From: Breoghania sp963678585
GTDB taxonomy: Bacteria; Pseudomonadota; Alphaproteobacteria; Rhizobiales; Stappiaceae
Direction of reading: 5' to 3'
Assembly: GCA_963678585.2 (NCBI GenBank)
Contig: CAXXGA010000001.1
Span: forward strand, 62,001 to 126,000
DNA length: 64,000 nt
Below the pieces are notes generated by a model, which saw nothing but the letters and a program-made list of their open reading frames with translations, did not search any database and was not told the DNA's origin. This document shows, one piece after another, positions 26,906 to 34,450 of this stretch (the stretch's first letter is position 1; every line of letters begins with the position of its first letter). The translations under genes were made by a program, and so were the position numbers.

Positions 26906-27847
26906 ATGACCGCGCCCCTCAATCCCGCCGATCTGGAAGTGCTGCTCGACTTTTACGTCGCATCGGGCGTCGATGTGGCGTTGAGCGATGCGCCGGTGAA
27001 CCGATTCGAGGAGAGCGCCGAACAGGCAGCCCGCGCACAAGCGCGCGCCAGGGCGGCTCCGCCCCCTCCTGCAGGCGGCATGGGCGCCAATCAGGAGCCC
27101 CGCCAGCCGGGCCAGAGGCAGGCCCCGCAACCGGCCCGGCCCGCGCCCGCAGCGCCCCGCCCCGCGCCCTCACAGGGCCCACAAGGCGGATCTGCGGTTC
27201 CGCATTCCGGTTCGTCCGCCTCAGGCGCAACGATTCCCGGCGACGGAGCGGTGATGGCGGCGCGCGAAGCGGCCGGTCAGGCAGCCACGCTTGAGGCGCT
27301 GCGCGAGACGCTGGCCAGTTTCGAGGGCTGCAACCTGCGCCTGACGGCCAAGAACCTCGTCTTCTCCAATGGCGTCGAGAACGCCCGGCTGATGTTCGTG
27401 GGCGAAGCGCCCGGACGGGAAGAGGATGCGCAGGGCATTCCCTTCGTCGGGCGCTCCGGCCAGCTTCTGGAGCGAATGCTGACGGCCATCGGGCTTACAC
27501 GCGACGAAGTCTATATCGCCAACGTGGTGCCCTGGCGACCGCCTGGAAACCGTGTGCCGAGCCCCCAGGAAGCGGAAATCTGCAAGCCGTTCATCCGCCG
27601 CCAGATCGAGCTTGTCGATCCGGATGTGCTGGTGTTTCTGGGTGGGGCCTCGGCCAAACTCCTTGTGGGCACGAACGAAGGCATTCTGCGGCTTCGCGGC
27701 AAATGGCTGGACTATCAGACCGGCAGCCGATCCATCCGCGCGATCGCCACGCTGCACCCGGCCTATCTGCTGCGCACCCCCATTCAGAAGCGTCTTGCAT
27801 GGCGCGATTTCATGAAGATCAAGGCCGCACTAGACGGGCGCGCCTGA
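26906..27847 (+). CDS. Family 4-type uracil-DNA glycosylase with Pro-rich linker
   Basis: A 313-residue DNA repair enzyme predicted to remove uracil from DNA. The catalytic domain (about 125-310) has G-E-A-P-G-R-E-E-D-A-Q-G-I-P-F-V-G-R-S-G-Q-L-L (166-188) and, near the C-terminus, T-L-H-P-A-Y-L-L-R (282-290). Residues 45-105 form a low-complexity Pro/Ala/Gln linker after a short N-terminal helix region. Only two cysteines are present (142 and 226), whereas classical family 4 enzymes use four to bind a 4Fe-4S cluster. The ATG at 26906 is chosen; a GTG 18 bases upstream is an alternative. Confidence 0.87.
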   Translation: MTAPLNPADLEVLLDFYVASGVDVALSDAPVNRFEESAEQAARAQARARAAPPPPAGGMGANQEPRQPGQRQAPQPARPAPAAPRPAPSQGPQGGSAVPHSGSSASGATIPGDGAVMAAREAAGQAATLEALRETLASFEGCNLRLTAKNLVFSNGVENARLMFVGEAPGREEDAQGIPFVGRSGQLLERMLTAIGLTRDEVYIANVVPWRPPGNRVPSPQEAEICKPFIRRQIELVDPDVLVFLGGASAKLLVGTNEGILRLRGKWLDYQTGSRSIRAIATLHPAYLLRTPIQKRLAWRDFMKIKAALDGRA

Positions 27848-27965
27848 GTAACGGCCGTCCCGCTTGCCTTCACGTAAAAGTGGGGCGGATTTGATCGCGG
27901 CGAAATATCGAGAATGGCCTTGGGCGACTAGTCTGGGTTCCTTCATTTGGGAGGACTTCGCCATC

Positions 27966-28955
27966 ATGACGCATCATCCTGTTTCAACTCTTTCGAGGCG
28001 CACCCTGCTCGGTCTTGGAAGTGCAGCGCTTGCGGCCCCTTTCATCCTGCGCGCCACAACCCGCCCGGCATTGGCCGCCGCCCCCATGCTCGGCGTCGAC
28101 CGCCCCGCCTTCAACCGCTTCAAGCTCGGCGCATTTGAAATCACGACCGTCTTCGACGGCGGCATCGCGCTTGACGGGCCTCACCCGATTTTCGGGCAAG
28201 ACCAACCCGCCGAAGCCGTGCAGGAACTGGCGGAGGCCAACAACCTGCCGCCGACGCGGATGGAAATCGGCTTCACGCCGGTCATCGTCAACACGGGTTC
28301 GAAGCTCATCGTCTTCGATACGGGCAACGGTGCGGGACGCCGACCTGCGGCTGGCCGGTTCGGCGAAGCCCTGCGGCTGGCGGGCTACACGCCGGAACAG
28401 GTCGATACGGTCGTCCTCACCCACATGCATCCGGACCATATCGGCGGCATAATGGAGGGCGACGCACCGCTCTTTCCCAATGCGGCCTATGTGACCGGGG
28501 CGCATGAATATGATTTCTGGAGCGCCGATGAGCGCCTTTCCGGCCCGACCGAAGGCGCAGCCCGGCTGGTGCGCAGCAATGTCATGCCGTTTGCGGAGAA
28601 AACGACCTTCCTCGAGCCGAATGGCGACGTGGTCTCCGGCATCACGGCCGTCAACGCCTATGGCCACACGCCGGGCCACATGGCCTATCATCTGGAAAGC
28701 GAGGGGCGCAGGCTGTTGCTGTGGGCGGATACGGCGAACCATTTCGCCATCTCGGTGCAGAAGCCGGAATGGCACGTACGCTTCGACATGGACAAGGAAA
28801 TGGCGGGACAGACGCGCAAGCGCCTGTTCGACATGGTGGCCGCCGACCGGATAGCAGTTGCGGGCTATCACATGCCCTTCCCCGCTGTCGGTTATATCGA
28901 GGCCAACGGCGGGGCCTACAGATGGAACCAGGCGGCCTACGAGCTTTATCTCTAG
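27966..28955 (+). CDS. Tat-exported metallo-beta-lactamase-fold hydrolase
   Basis: A 329-residue periplasmic MBL-fold protein. The N-terminus has a twin-arginine signal, S-R-R-T-L-L-G (10-16), a hydrophobic stretch and an A-L-A-A-A type cleavage region near 39. The metal-binding T-H-M-H-P-D-H-I-G-G motif is at about 152-161, with further His in G-H-T-P-G-H and Asp in W-A-D-T. Members act on lactones, phosphate esters or other ester bonds; the substrate is unknown. Start chosen with GGGAGGA about 10 bases upstream. It stands alone and is followed by a strong perfect hairpin. Confidence 0.86.
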   Translation: MTHHPVSTLSRRTLLGLGSAALAAPFILRATTRPALAAAPMLGVDRPAFNRFKLGAFEITTVFDGGIALDGPHPIFGQDQPAEAVQELAEANNLPPTRMEIGFTPVIVNTGSKLIVFDTGNGAGRRPAAGRFGEALRLAGYTPEQVDTVVLTHMHPDHIGGIMEGDAPLFPNAAYVTGAHEYDFWSADERLSGPTEGAARLVRSNVMPFAEKTTFLEPNGDVVSGITAVNAYGHTPGHMAYHLESEGRRLLLWADTANHFAISVQKPEWHVRFDMDKEMAGQTRKRLFDMVAADRIAVAGYHMPFPAVGYIEANGGAYRWNQAAYELYL

Positions 28956-29370
28956 GTTTGCCCCAATCAGCCGCACCCGGTCTTTGGTGCATGTAGCTTG
29001 CACCAAAGACTTCATCGGTAAGTAAAAATACAACCGCAGGCGTTAAATACGATACGACATTTCTCATTTACGCCCTGATCTTTTGGAATGTATCATCCAG
29101 CTACGAAGCCGCTCTTAGGGTTGGGGCAACCTGAAAAGATCGACGCTCCGCATTCACACCCGGATGGCTCGTAGACGTTTCATCGGCGCTGACTTTCGAC
29201 CTCGGCCGCAAGCCACCGCCAATGACGGAACGGTGGCCTGTGGACATATTGTACCCACCGCCGCTTCCACCGATCCCGGCATGAATATGATTGCCGCCGG
29301 GATCCGCAGCCGGCGCAAGGACGATTTTCGCCCTTCGCATCCAACAATCCAGATGGAGAAAGGCATGCAG
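28956..29370. other. Intergenic region between MBL gene and BA14K-like gene
   Basis: This 415-bp stretch holds a perfect 12-bp-stem hairpin (28980-29010), an AT-richer promoter-like segment (about 29020-29100) and an apparent leader for the BA14K-like gene. An open frame from 29164 runs into the downstream gene but lacks protein-like features before 29353. Confidence 0.55.
28980..29010. repeat. Perfect 12-bp inverted repeat after the MBL gene
   Basis: GTCTTTGGTGCA (28980-28991) and TGCACCAAAGAC (28999-29010) pair perfectly around a 7-base loop, 24 bases after the MBL stop. No T-run follows on the plus strand, so it is not a canonical intrinsic terminator. It could act as an mRNA 3' end stabiliser or a protein-binding palindrome. 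Confidence 0.6.
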
Positions 29371-29805
29371 ATGGGTAAATTGCGAAGATTGATCGGACCG
29401 CTCGCGATCGTCGCGGCCCTCTTCGTGGGTGGCACTGCCAACGCGGCCATCCCCCAGGACAAAAGCCCCCGGAACCTGACGCCGACCATTTCCACGGTCA
29501 GATTGGACATGACGCAGTTCGGCCTGCGCATGCCTGAAAGGAACGCGCAGGGCGCGTCCATTCAATTGGCACAGTGGGGGCCGCCCCCGCCGCGCTGGAG
29601 GCGTCCGCCGCCGCGCCGGTATCGCAGGCCCCCTCCGCGTTACGGCTGGGGATATCGCAGACCGCCCCCGCCTCGTGGCTACCGTCGCGGTGGCAGAGCG
29701 CATGTGAACTGGTGCCTGCGGCGCTATCGTTCCTACAACCCGCGTACCGATAGATATCTCGGCTACGACGGCCGCTACCATCGCTGCCGCAGCCCCTATC
29801 GGTGA
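29371..29805 (+). CDS. BA14K-like secreted Arg/Pro-rich protein
   Basis: A 144-residue exported protein. A signal peptide (about 1-26, ending A-N-A-A) is followed by a short neutral region, a Pro/Arg-rich stretch with W-G-P-P-P-P-R-W-like repeats (about 69-110) and a C-terminal block with H-V-N-W-C-L-R-R-Y-R-S-Y and a second Cys, as in the BA14K family. BA14K of Brucella is an immunoreactive protein reported to have lectin-like activity. The start at 29371 is preferred because GGAGAAAGG lies 7 bases upstream; ATGs at 29353 and 29365 are in frame. Confidence 0.75.
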   Translation: MGKLRRLIGPLAIVAALFVGGTANAAIPQDKSPRNLTPTISTVRLDMTQFGLRMPERNAQGASIQLAQWGPPPPRWRRPPPRRYRRPPPRYGWGYRRPPPPRGYRRGGRAHVNWCLRRYRSYNPRTDRYLGYDGRYHRCRSPYR

Positions 29806-29847
29806 GACAGCGACAGGTCGGGAATCGAGCCTCAACTGACAAGATGG

Positions 29848-29875
29848 AAAAGGCCGGGAACATCCCCGGCCTTTT
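29848..29875. terminator. Bidirectional terminator between convergent genes
   Basis: AAAAGGCCGGG (29848-29858) and CCCGGCCTTTT (29865-29875) pair perfectly around a 6-base loop. The stem begins with A-run and ends with T-run, so it can end both the BA14K-like gene and the opposing glycosyltransferase gene. Confidence 0.85.
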
Positions 29876-29907
29876 CGCATCATCAAAGGTATTGACGATC
29901 CGCGCGC

Positions 29908-30609
29908 TCAGTGCGCCGACGGACCTACGACGCGCCCGATCACCGCGCCCGGCACGCGCATAAAGAACAAGGCCATACCCAGCCAGTCACGTAACGCGCT
30001 TCGCCCGCGGCCCGCATCCGGCACATAGCGACGCACCGCACGAACCGGAAGATACGTCATGTGACGGCGACCGATGCGACGGGCGATTTCCGCATCCGCG
30101 AGCGGCGAGGCCTTGTTGTGCCCATTAAGCGTCTCATAGAAGCGGCGGGACAGAAGCAATCCCTGGCGTGGATGCGCGATGCCCAGAACGCGCGCGCGCA
30201 CCCAACCACACAGTTCGGAAGAGCGCGCCAGAAAACCGGGTTCCTCGTTCACGGGCCGGAAGCAGGCCGCACGGCGATCGCCCCGACCGATCCGTTCCAT
30301 CCGCTCCACGAATTTGCCGACCTCCCGGAACCATTCCGGATCGAGCACCATGTCCGGCTCCAGAAACAGCAGCCACTCGCCCCGCTTTGCTGCCGCTGCA
30401 CCCGCAGCCAAACGCGCGCCTCGCGGGCCGGAAACGCTCAGCCACCGGCAACCGGCGGCGTCTGCAATCGTCTCGGTCATATCGTCTGACCCTTCATCGA
30501 CGACGATCACTTCCCGCACCACGCCTTCCGCAGAGGCGCGGACAAGTGCGGCCAACACCTCCACCAGTGTCGCATCATTGTTGAATGTAGGTATGACAAC
30601 AGAGAACAT
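29908..30609 (-). CDS. Family 2-type glycosyltransferase
   Basis: A 233-residue GT-A fold glycosyltransferase. The N-terminus F-S-V-V-I-P-T-F-N-N, the V-I-V-V-D-E-G-S-D-D segment and F-L-E-P-D-M-V at the expected DxD-like position fit family GT2. A hydrophobic C-terminal stretch (about 205-225) may attach it to the membrane. The donor and acceptor are unknown. AAAGGTG lies just before the ATG at 30609; an upstream extension to 30675 has no similarity to the family. It is divergent from the radical SAM gene. Confidence 0.82.
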   Translation of the reverse strand: MFSVVIPTFNNDATLVEVLAALVRASAEGVVREVIVVDEGSDDMTETIADAAGCRWLSVSGPRGARLAAGAAAAKRGEWLLFLEPDMVLDPEWFREVGKFVERMERIGRGDRRAACFRPVNEEPGFLARSSELCGWVRARVLGIAHPRQGLLLSRRFYETLNGHNKASPLADAEIARRIGRRHMTYLPVRAVRRYVPDAGRGRSALRDWLGMALFFMRVPGAVIGRVVGPSAH

Positions 30610-30737
30610 GACACCTTTAATAGCACCCTTTTCGGCACTTTTGCGAGCATCCCAGCCACTTTTGGCCCGGCGCAAATGTTCTTGCTCTGTTCTCTTTGCG
30701 CGCGTATCTTCTCGCCATCAACCGGAACGAGATCAGC

Positions 30738-31907
30738 ATGGCGAACTCAGGCAGGCTTACAGAAAGGACATATCCCGGCGAGGCCAAGGCGCCGGTGCGT
30801 GGCCGCGCGGCGATGCCAGAAAGCCCGGACCTCGCAAGCGGGCCGCAAGCGCCCCTTCCGCGGGGGCGGGCAGCCGGACTGAACATGCGCGGGCGGTTCG
30901 AGAAGGAGGCGCGCGAGGTAATCGATGACGGGTGGGGCAGCCTCGACGATCTACCGCCTCTCAAGACCGAGGTTCAGGTTGAGGCGGCACGGCGGATCAT
31001 CACGCGCAACGAGTCTCCCGACATTTCCTTCGACCGCTCCATCAACCCTTACCGGGGCTGCGAGCATGGTTGCATCTACTGCTTTGCGCGGCCCACCCAC
31101 GCCTATATGGGCCTGTCCCCCGGGCTAGATTTCGAAACGAAACTCTTCGCCAAACCCAATGCTGCGGAGCTTCTGGCGCGTGAATTGTCGGCGCCCGGAT
31201 ACAAGGTGAAGACCATCGCCATCGGAACCAACACCGATCCCTATCAGCCCATCGAGCGGCGGATGCGGGTCATGCGCGAGGTGCTGGAAGTTCTTCAGCG
31301 CGCGCGCCATCCGGTCGGCATCGTCACCAAATCCGCGCTCATCTTGCGCGACATGGATATCCTCTCGGAGATGGCAGCGGACGGGCTGGTGAAGGTCGCC
31401 TTGTCGGTGACCACACTGGACCGCAAGCTTGCGCGTGCGCTGGAACCGCGCGCAGCGACGCCCCCGCGGCGTCTGGAGGCCGTGCGGGCGCTGAGCGAGG
31501 CCGGGATCCCCACCTCCGTCATGCTCGCGCCGGTGATCCCGGCGCTCAACGACGAGGAGATCGAACGTATTCTGGAGGCCGCTCACGATCACGGCGCGCG
31601 CGAAGCTGGCTACATCCTGTTACGCCTGCCCATGGAGGTCAGCCCCCTTTTCCGGGACTGGCTCTTGCGGAATTATCCCGACCGCTACAGGCGCGTCATG
31701 TCGGTTCTGAAGTCCATGCGGGGCGGCAAGGACTATGATGCGGAATGGGGCAAGCGCATGCGCGGCGAAGGCCCTTACGCAATGCAGATCGGCAAGCGGT
31801 TCGAGCTGGCGGCCAAGCGGCTCGGGCTCAACCATCGCCGCAAACGATTACGCACCGACCTCTTCATCCCTCCCCTGAAGGGCGCGGTGCAACTGGACCT
31901 CTTCTGA
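30738..31907 (+). CDS. PA0069-type radical SAM protein
   Basis: A 389-residue member of the PA0069/Rv2578c group of radical SAM enzymes, related to spore photoproduct lyase-like proteins. The 4Fe-4S/SAM motif is C-E-H-G-C-I-Y-C, with Cys108, Cys112 and Cys115. Preceding S-F-D-R-S-I-N-P-Y-R-G and following A-I-G-T-N-T-D-P-Y-Q-P are typical of the group. The reaction is not known. About 50 N-terminal residues before the conserved core are low-complexity, so the exact start (30738 or a later Met) is uncertain. Confidence 0.85.
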   Translation: MANSGRLTERTYPGEAKAPVRGRAAMPESPDLASGPQAPLPRGRAAGLNMRGRFEKEAREVIDDGWGSLDDLPPLKTEVQVEAARRIITRNESPDISFDRSINPYRGCEHGCIYCFARPTHAYMGLSPGLDFETKLFAKPNAAELLARELSAPGYKVKTIAIGTNTDPYQPIERRMRVMREVLEVLQRARHPVGIVTKSALILRDMDILSEMAADGLVKVALSVTTLDRKLARALEPRAATPPRRLEAVRALSEAGIPTSVMLAPVIPALNDEEIERILEAAHDHGAREAGYILLRLPMEVSPLFRDWLLRNYPDRYRRVMSVLKSMRGGKDYDAEWGKRMRGEGPYAMQIGKRFELAAKRLGLNHRRKRLRTDLFIPPLKGAVQLDLF

Positions 31908-31937
31908 GCTTTGGCAAGCGCGACGTCCTTTTCGGAA

Positions 31938-32008
31938 GAACACGGCCTCCCGATGATCTGCACCGTGTTCGCAGAAGGGGATAAAGCACGCGGACCTCCT
32001 TGCAGGAG
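31938..32008. promoter_or_regulatory. Two perfect inverted repeats before rnhB
   Basis: GAACACGG (31938-31945) pairs with CCGTGTTC (31963-31970), and CCTCCT (31995-32000) pairs with AGGAGG (32004-32009 region) around a 3-base loop. They lie in the 127-base gap between the radical SAM gene and rnhB. The second hairpin contains an AGGAGG sequence 26 bases before the rnhB ATG. The meaning is unclear; an mRNA processing or attenuation structure is possible. Confidence 0.35.
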
Positions 32009-32034
32009 GGTGATGGCGGGGGCACAGTCCGGCC

Positions 32035-32763
32035 ATGGTCAAAGCTGTACGCGCCCGCAAATCCAACACCCCGGAAGCAGCCACGTCAGGCGCGGTGAAG
32101 CCGCGCAAGCGCGCGGGCAAGGGCGTTGGCGCGAACAAGACCCGCTCTGGGCCCGATCTCACCCATGAGAGGCGGCTTGCGAAGCTCCATGGCGGGCTGG
32201 TGGCAGGGGTCGACGAGGCCGGACGCGGGCCTTGGGCGGGGCCCGTGGTCGTCTCCGCCGTAATCGTGAACCCGAAAGACCTCCCGCAGGGGCTCAACGA
32301 TTCAAAGAAATTGTCAGAGGCCCGACGCGAGGCGATCTACGCCGACATCCTGACCAAATGCCATGTCTCCATCGTGTTCGCCTCGCCTGAGCGCATCGAC
32401 GCGATGAACATCCGGGCGGCGACGCTCTGGGCCATGCGCCAATCGCTTGCCGCCCTGCCGGAATGCCCCTCAGCGGCGCTGATCGATGGCCGGGACGTGC
32501 CTGCGGGTCTGATCTGTCCCGCCGAAGCGCTCGTCAAGGGGGACGCCCTCTCCATGTCGGTGGCAGCCGCGTCCATCGTTGCGAAGGTCACCCGCGACCG
32601 GATGATGGTCCTGCTGGATCGGGAATGTCCGGGCTATGGCTTCGCCGCGCATAAGGGTTACGGCACGGCCCAGCATCAGACGGCATTGATCGAGCTTGGC
32701 CCGACGCTTCATCACCGCCGCTCCTTCGCCCCCATCAGGGCGCTCCTGACAGCAGCCCCCTGA
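32035..32763 (+). CDS. rnhB: Ribonuclease HII
   Basis: A 242-residue enzyme that cleaves RNA in RNA-DNA hybrids and removes single ribonucleotides from DNA. The catalytic core begins at G-V-D-E-A-G-R-G-P-W-A-G-P (Asp60, Glu61); later blocks include N-D-S-K-K-L, V-A-A-A-S-I-V-A-K-V-T-R-D-R and G-Y-G-T-A-Q-H. The first 45 residues are a basic Lys/Arg/Ala-rich extension not needed for the fold, which may help nucleic acid binding. If the start is instead further in, the protein would be near the usual 200 residues. Confidence 0.95.
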   Translation: MVKAVRARKSNTPEAATSGAVKPRKRAGKGVGANKTRSGPDLTHERRLAKLHGGLVAGVDEAGRGPWAGPVVVSAVIVNPKDLPQGLNDSKKLSEARREAIYADILTKCHVSIVFASPERIDAMNIRAATLWAMRQSLAALPECPSAALIDGRDVPAGLICPAEALVKGDALSMSVAAASIVAKVTRDRMMVLLDRECPGYGFAAHKGYGTAQHQTALIELGPTLHHRRSFAPIRALLTAAP

Positions 32764-32804
32764 AAGGCCGACGAGGCCCCAAATTACGGATTTGCCCGAC
32801 AAAC

Positions 32805-32842
32805 AAAAAGGGCCGCGACCCAACAGGTCAGCGGCCCTTTTC
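32805..32842. terminator. Bidirectional terminator between rnhB and atpF
   Basis: AAAAGGGCCGC (32806-32816) and GCGGCCCTTTT (32831-32841) pair perfectly around a 14-base loop, between convergent rnhB and the F0 ATP synthase operon. A-run and T-run flank the stem, so it can work in both directions. Confidence 0.85.
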
Positions 32843-32888
32843 CAATTTTACGTGCCGGCGGATCCCGCCGAGCGGGCGCTCAGGCGTA

Positions 32889-33368
32889 TCAGTTCAGACG
32901 CGTCGCAACATCTTCGATGCTGTCGGAGATGAGCTTGTCGGCGACCTTGCCGGAGACCTTCTTGGACAGGATTGCGCTCGCCGCTGAAATTGCGACGTCG
33001 GCGGCCATCGCCTTCACCTCGTCCATCGCCTGACCTTCGGCCATCGCGATCTTGCTTTCGGCCAGAGCCGTGCGACGTTCGACCAGCTCGTTGAGAGCGT
33101 CTTCGGTCTGCTTGGTCAGCATTTCGGCCTCGCGGCGGGCTTCGGCGACGATGTTCTCCGCCTCTTCCTCCGCCTCGCGGTGCTTGCGCTGGTATTCGGC
33201 CAGAAGCGCCTGGGCTTCCTCGCGCAGACGGCGCGCTTCGTCGAGTTCCTTGCGAATGCCTTCGGCGCGATCGTCGAGCGCCGCCCCCATCTTGCCGGGG
33301 ACCTTCACCCAGACGAGCAGGGCGAAGAAAAGGAAGAGACCGATCATGGCCCAGAATGTTGCATCCAT
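32889..33368 (-). CDS. atpF: ATP synthase F0 subunit b
   Basis: A 159-residue peripheral stalk subunit of the proton-translocating ATP synthase. A single N-terminal membrane helix (about 4-22) is followed by a long charged, Glu/Ala/Arg-rich helix that forms the stator coiled coil. It is the last gene of atpI-B-E-F'-F, 13 bases after atpF'. Two different b-type subunits (b and b') are normal in alphaproteobacteria and form a heterodimer. A strong terminator lies beyond it. Confidence 0.93.
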   Translation of the reverse strand: MDATFWAMIGLFLFFALLVWVKVPGKMGAALDDRAEGIRKELDEARRLREEAQALLAEYQRKHREAEEEAENIVAEARREAEMLTKQTEDALNELVERRTALAESKIAMAEGQAMDEVKAMAADVAISAASAILSKKVSGKVADKLISDSIEDVATRLN

Positions 33369-33381
33369 GGTCAGGATCTCC

Positions 33382-33969
33382 TTACTTCATCGCGGCCGAA
33401 ACGGCCTTCGACGTCTCGGTCTTGGTGGGCGCCTTGCCAAGCAAACTTTCAACGACCGCGGTCGTGGTCTCGCTTGCGATTTCGCCAACATCCGCGAGCA
33501 CGGCCGACTTGATGCCGGCAATCCGCTCTTCAGCTTCGGCAAGCTTGGCGTTCAGATCTTCCTCGATCGCCGCGCGCTTTGCCTTGGATTCTTCGGCCAG
33601 CTTGTCTCGGTTCGCCTGGGCGATGCCCTGCGCCTTCTTGCGAGCTTCGGCAAGAGCCTGCTCGTAATCGGCGATGGCCACCTCAGTTTCCTGCTTCAGC
33701 CGGTTTGCCTCGCCCAGATCGCTGGCAATGCGATCGCGGCGATCTTCCAGAATGCCCCCGATGCGCGGCAGAACCATTTTCGACATCATGTAGTAGAAGA
33801 GGCCGAAAGTGATCGCCAGCCAGAGGATCTGGGAGGGGAATGACGAGCTGTCGAACGGCGGGAACGTCGTGCTCCCGTGTCCGCCGTCGTGCGGCACCTC
33901 GGTGTGCGCCGTCGTCGCGCCGCCGGCAGCGGCCGTCTCGTTCGTATGAGTCTCTTGAGCCTGAGCCAA
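33382..33969 (-). CDS. atpF': ATP synthase F0 subunit b'
   Basis: About 195 residues: a short N-terminal polar, His/Thr-rich region, a membrane helix (about 45-65) with F-Y-Y-M-M-S-K-M-V-L-P-R-I, and a long stator coiled coil. This is the second b-type subunit (also called AtpG or AtpX) that pairs with AtpF. I place the start at TTG 33969, because GGAGG lies 5 bases upstream; a TTG at 33999 would add ten residues and has no good ribosome site. It follows atpE after a 180-base gap that contains a hairpin. Confidence 0.9.
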   Translation of the reverse strand: MAQAQETHTNETAAAGGATTAHTEVPHDGGHGSTTFPPFDSSSFPSQILWLAITFGLFYYMMSKMVLPRIGGILEDRRDRIASDLGEANRLKQETEVAIADYEQALAEARKKAQGIAQANRDKLAEESKAKRAAIEEDLNAKLAEAEERIAGIKSAVLADVGEIASETTTAVVESLLGKAPTKTETSKAVSAAMK

Positions 33970-34086
33970 AGGCGCCTCCAGATGCCACGCCAGGTGCAAC
34001 GATCATCACCTATGGCGCGTGGGAAGCCGACCCTAAGGAGTCAATCCTCGTCACGCGCCACGATGAATTTCGAGCACTGCACCATC

Positions 34087-34107
34087 CCGCGCCCTCAATG
34101 GGCGCGG
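34087..34107 (-). promoter_or_regulatory. Hairpin in the atpE-atpF' intercistronic region
   Basis: CCGCGCCC (34087-34094) and GGGCGCGG (34100-34107) form a perfect 8-bp stem with a 5-base loop, 43 bases after the atpE stop. No T-run follows. Such a structure could protect the atpE message from 3' exonucleases, consistent with the need for many c subunits per complex. That role is an inference. Confidence 0.5.
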
Positions 34108-34149
34108 ATGTCCTCAGTTGCCGGCACGGGCCGACAACCCTTGCTGAAA

Positions 34150-34374
34150 TCAGCTGAAGAGAACGAGCAGCGCGATGAGCAGCGAGAAGATGCCCATGGC
34201 TTCAGTCGCGGCGAAGCCGAGGATCAGGCGACCGAACTGGCCGTCAGCCGCGGACGGGTTGCGCAGCGCACCGGTGAGGTAGCTGGAGAAGATGTTGCCG
34301 AGGGCGAGGCCAACGCCGGCCATGCCGAGGCAAGCGATACCGGCACCGATGTACTTTGCAGCTTCAGCTTCCAT
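34150..34374 (-). CDS. atpE: ATP synthase F0 subunit c
   Basis: A 74-residue hairpin proteolipid forming the rotating c-ring. Two membrane helices flank a polar loop with R-N-P-S-A. The proton-carrying carboxylate is Glu58 in A-T-E-A-M-G-I-F. The first helix has the G-A-G-I-A-C-L-G-M-A-G-V-G pattern of helix-packing glycines. It lies between atpB and atpF' in the F0 operon. Confidence 0.97.
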   Translation of the reverse strand: MEAEAAKYIGAGIACLGMAGVGLALGNIFSSYLTGALRNPSAADGQFGRLILGFAATEAMGIFSLLIALLVLFS

Positions 34375-34450
34375 GATAAGTGCTCCTTGAATGGATTCGA
34401 GATCAGCTGGATCTGTTGAGGGTTCTATAGGGCTTGCCCGGCGGTCCGTC

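Noticed and set aside
29164..29370. Upstream in-frame extension of the BA14K-like protein
   Set aside because: It would place about 69 residues before a clear signal peptide; a good ribosome site exists at the internal start.
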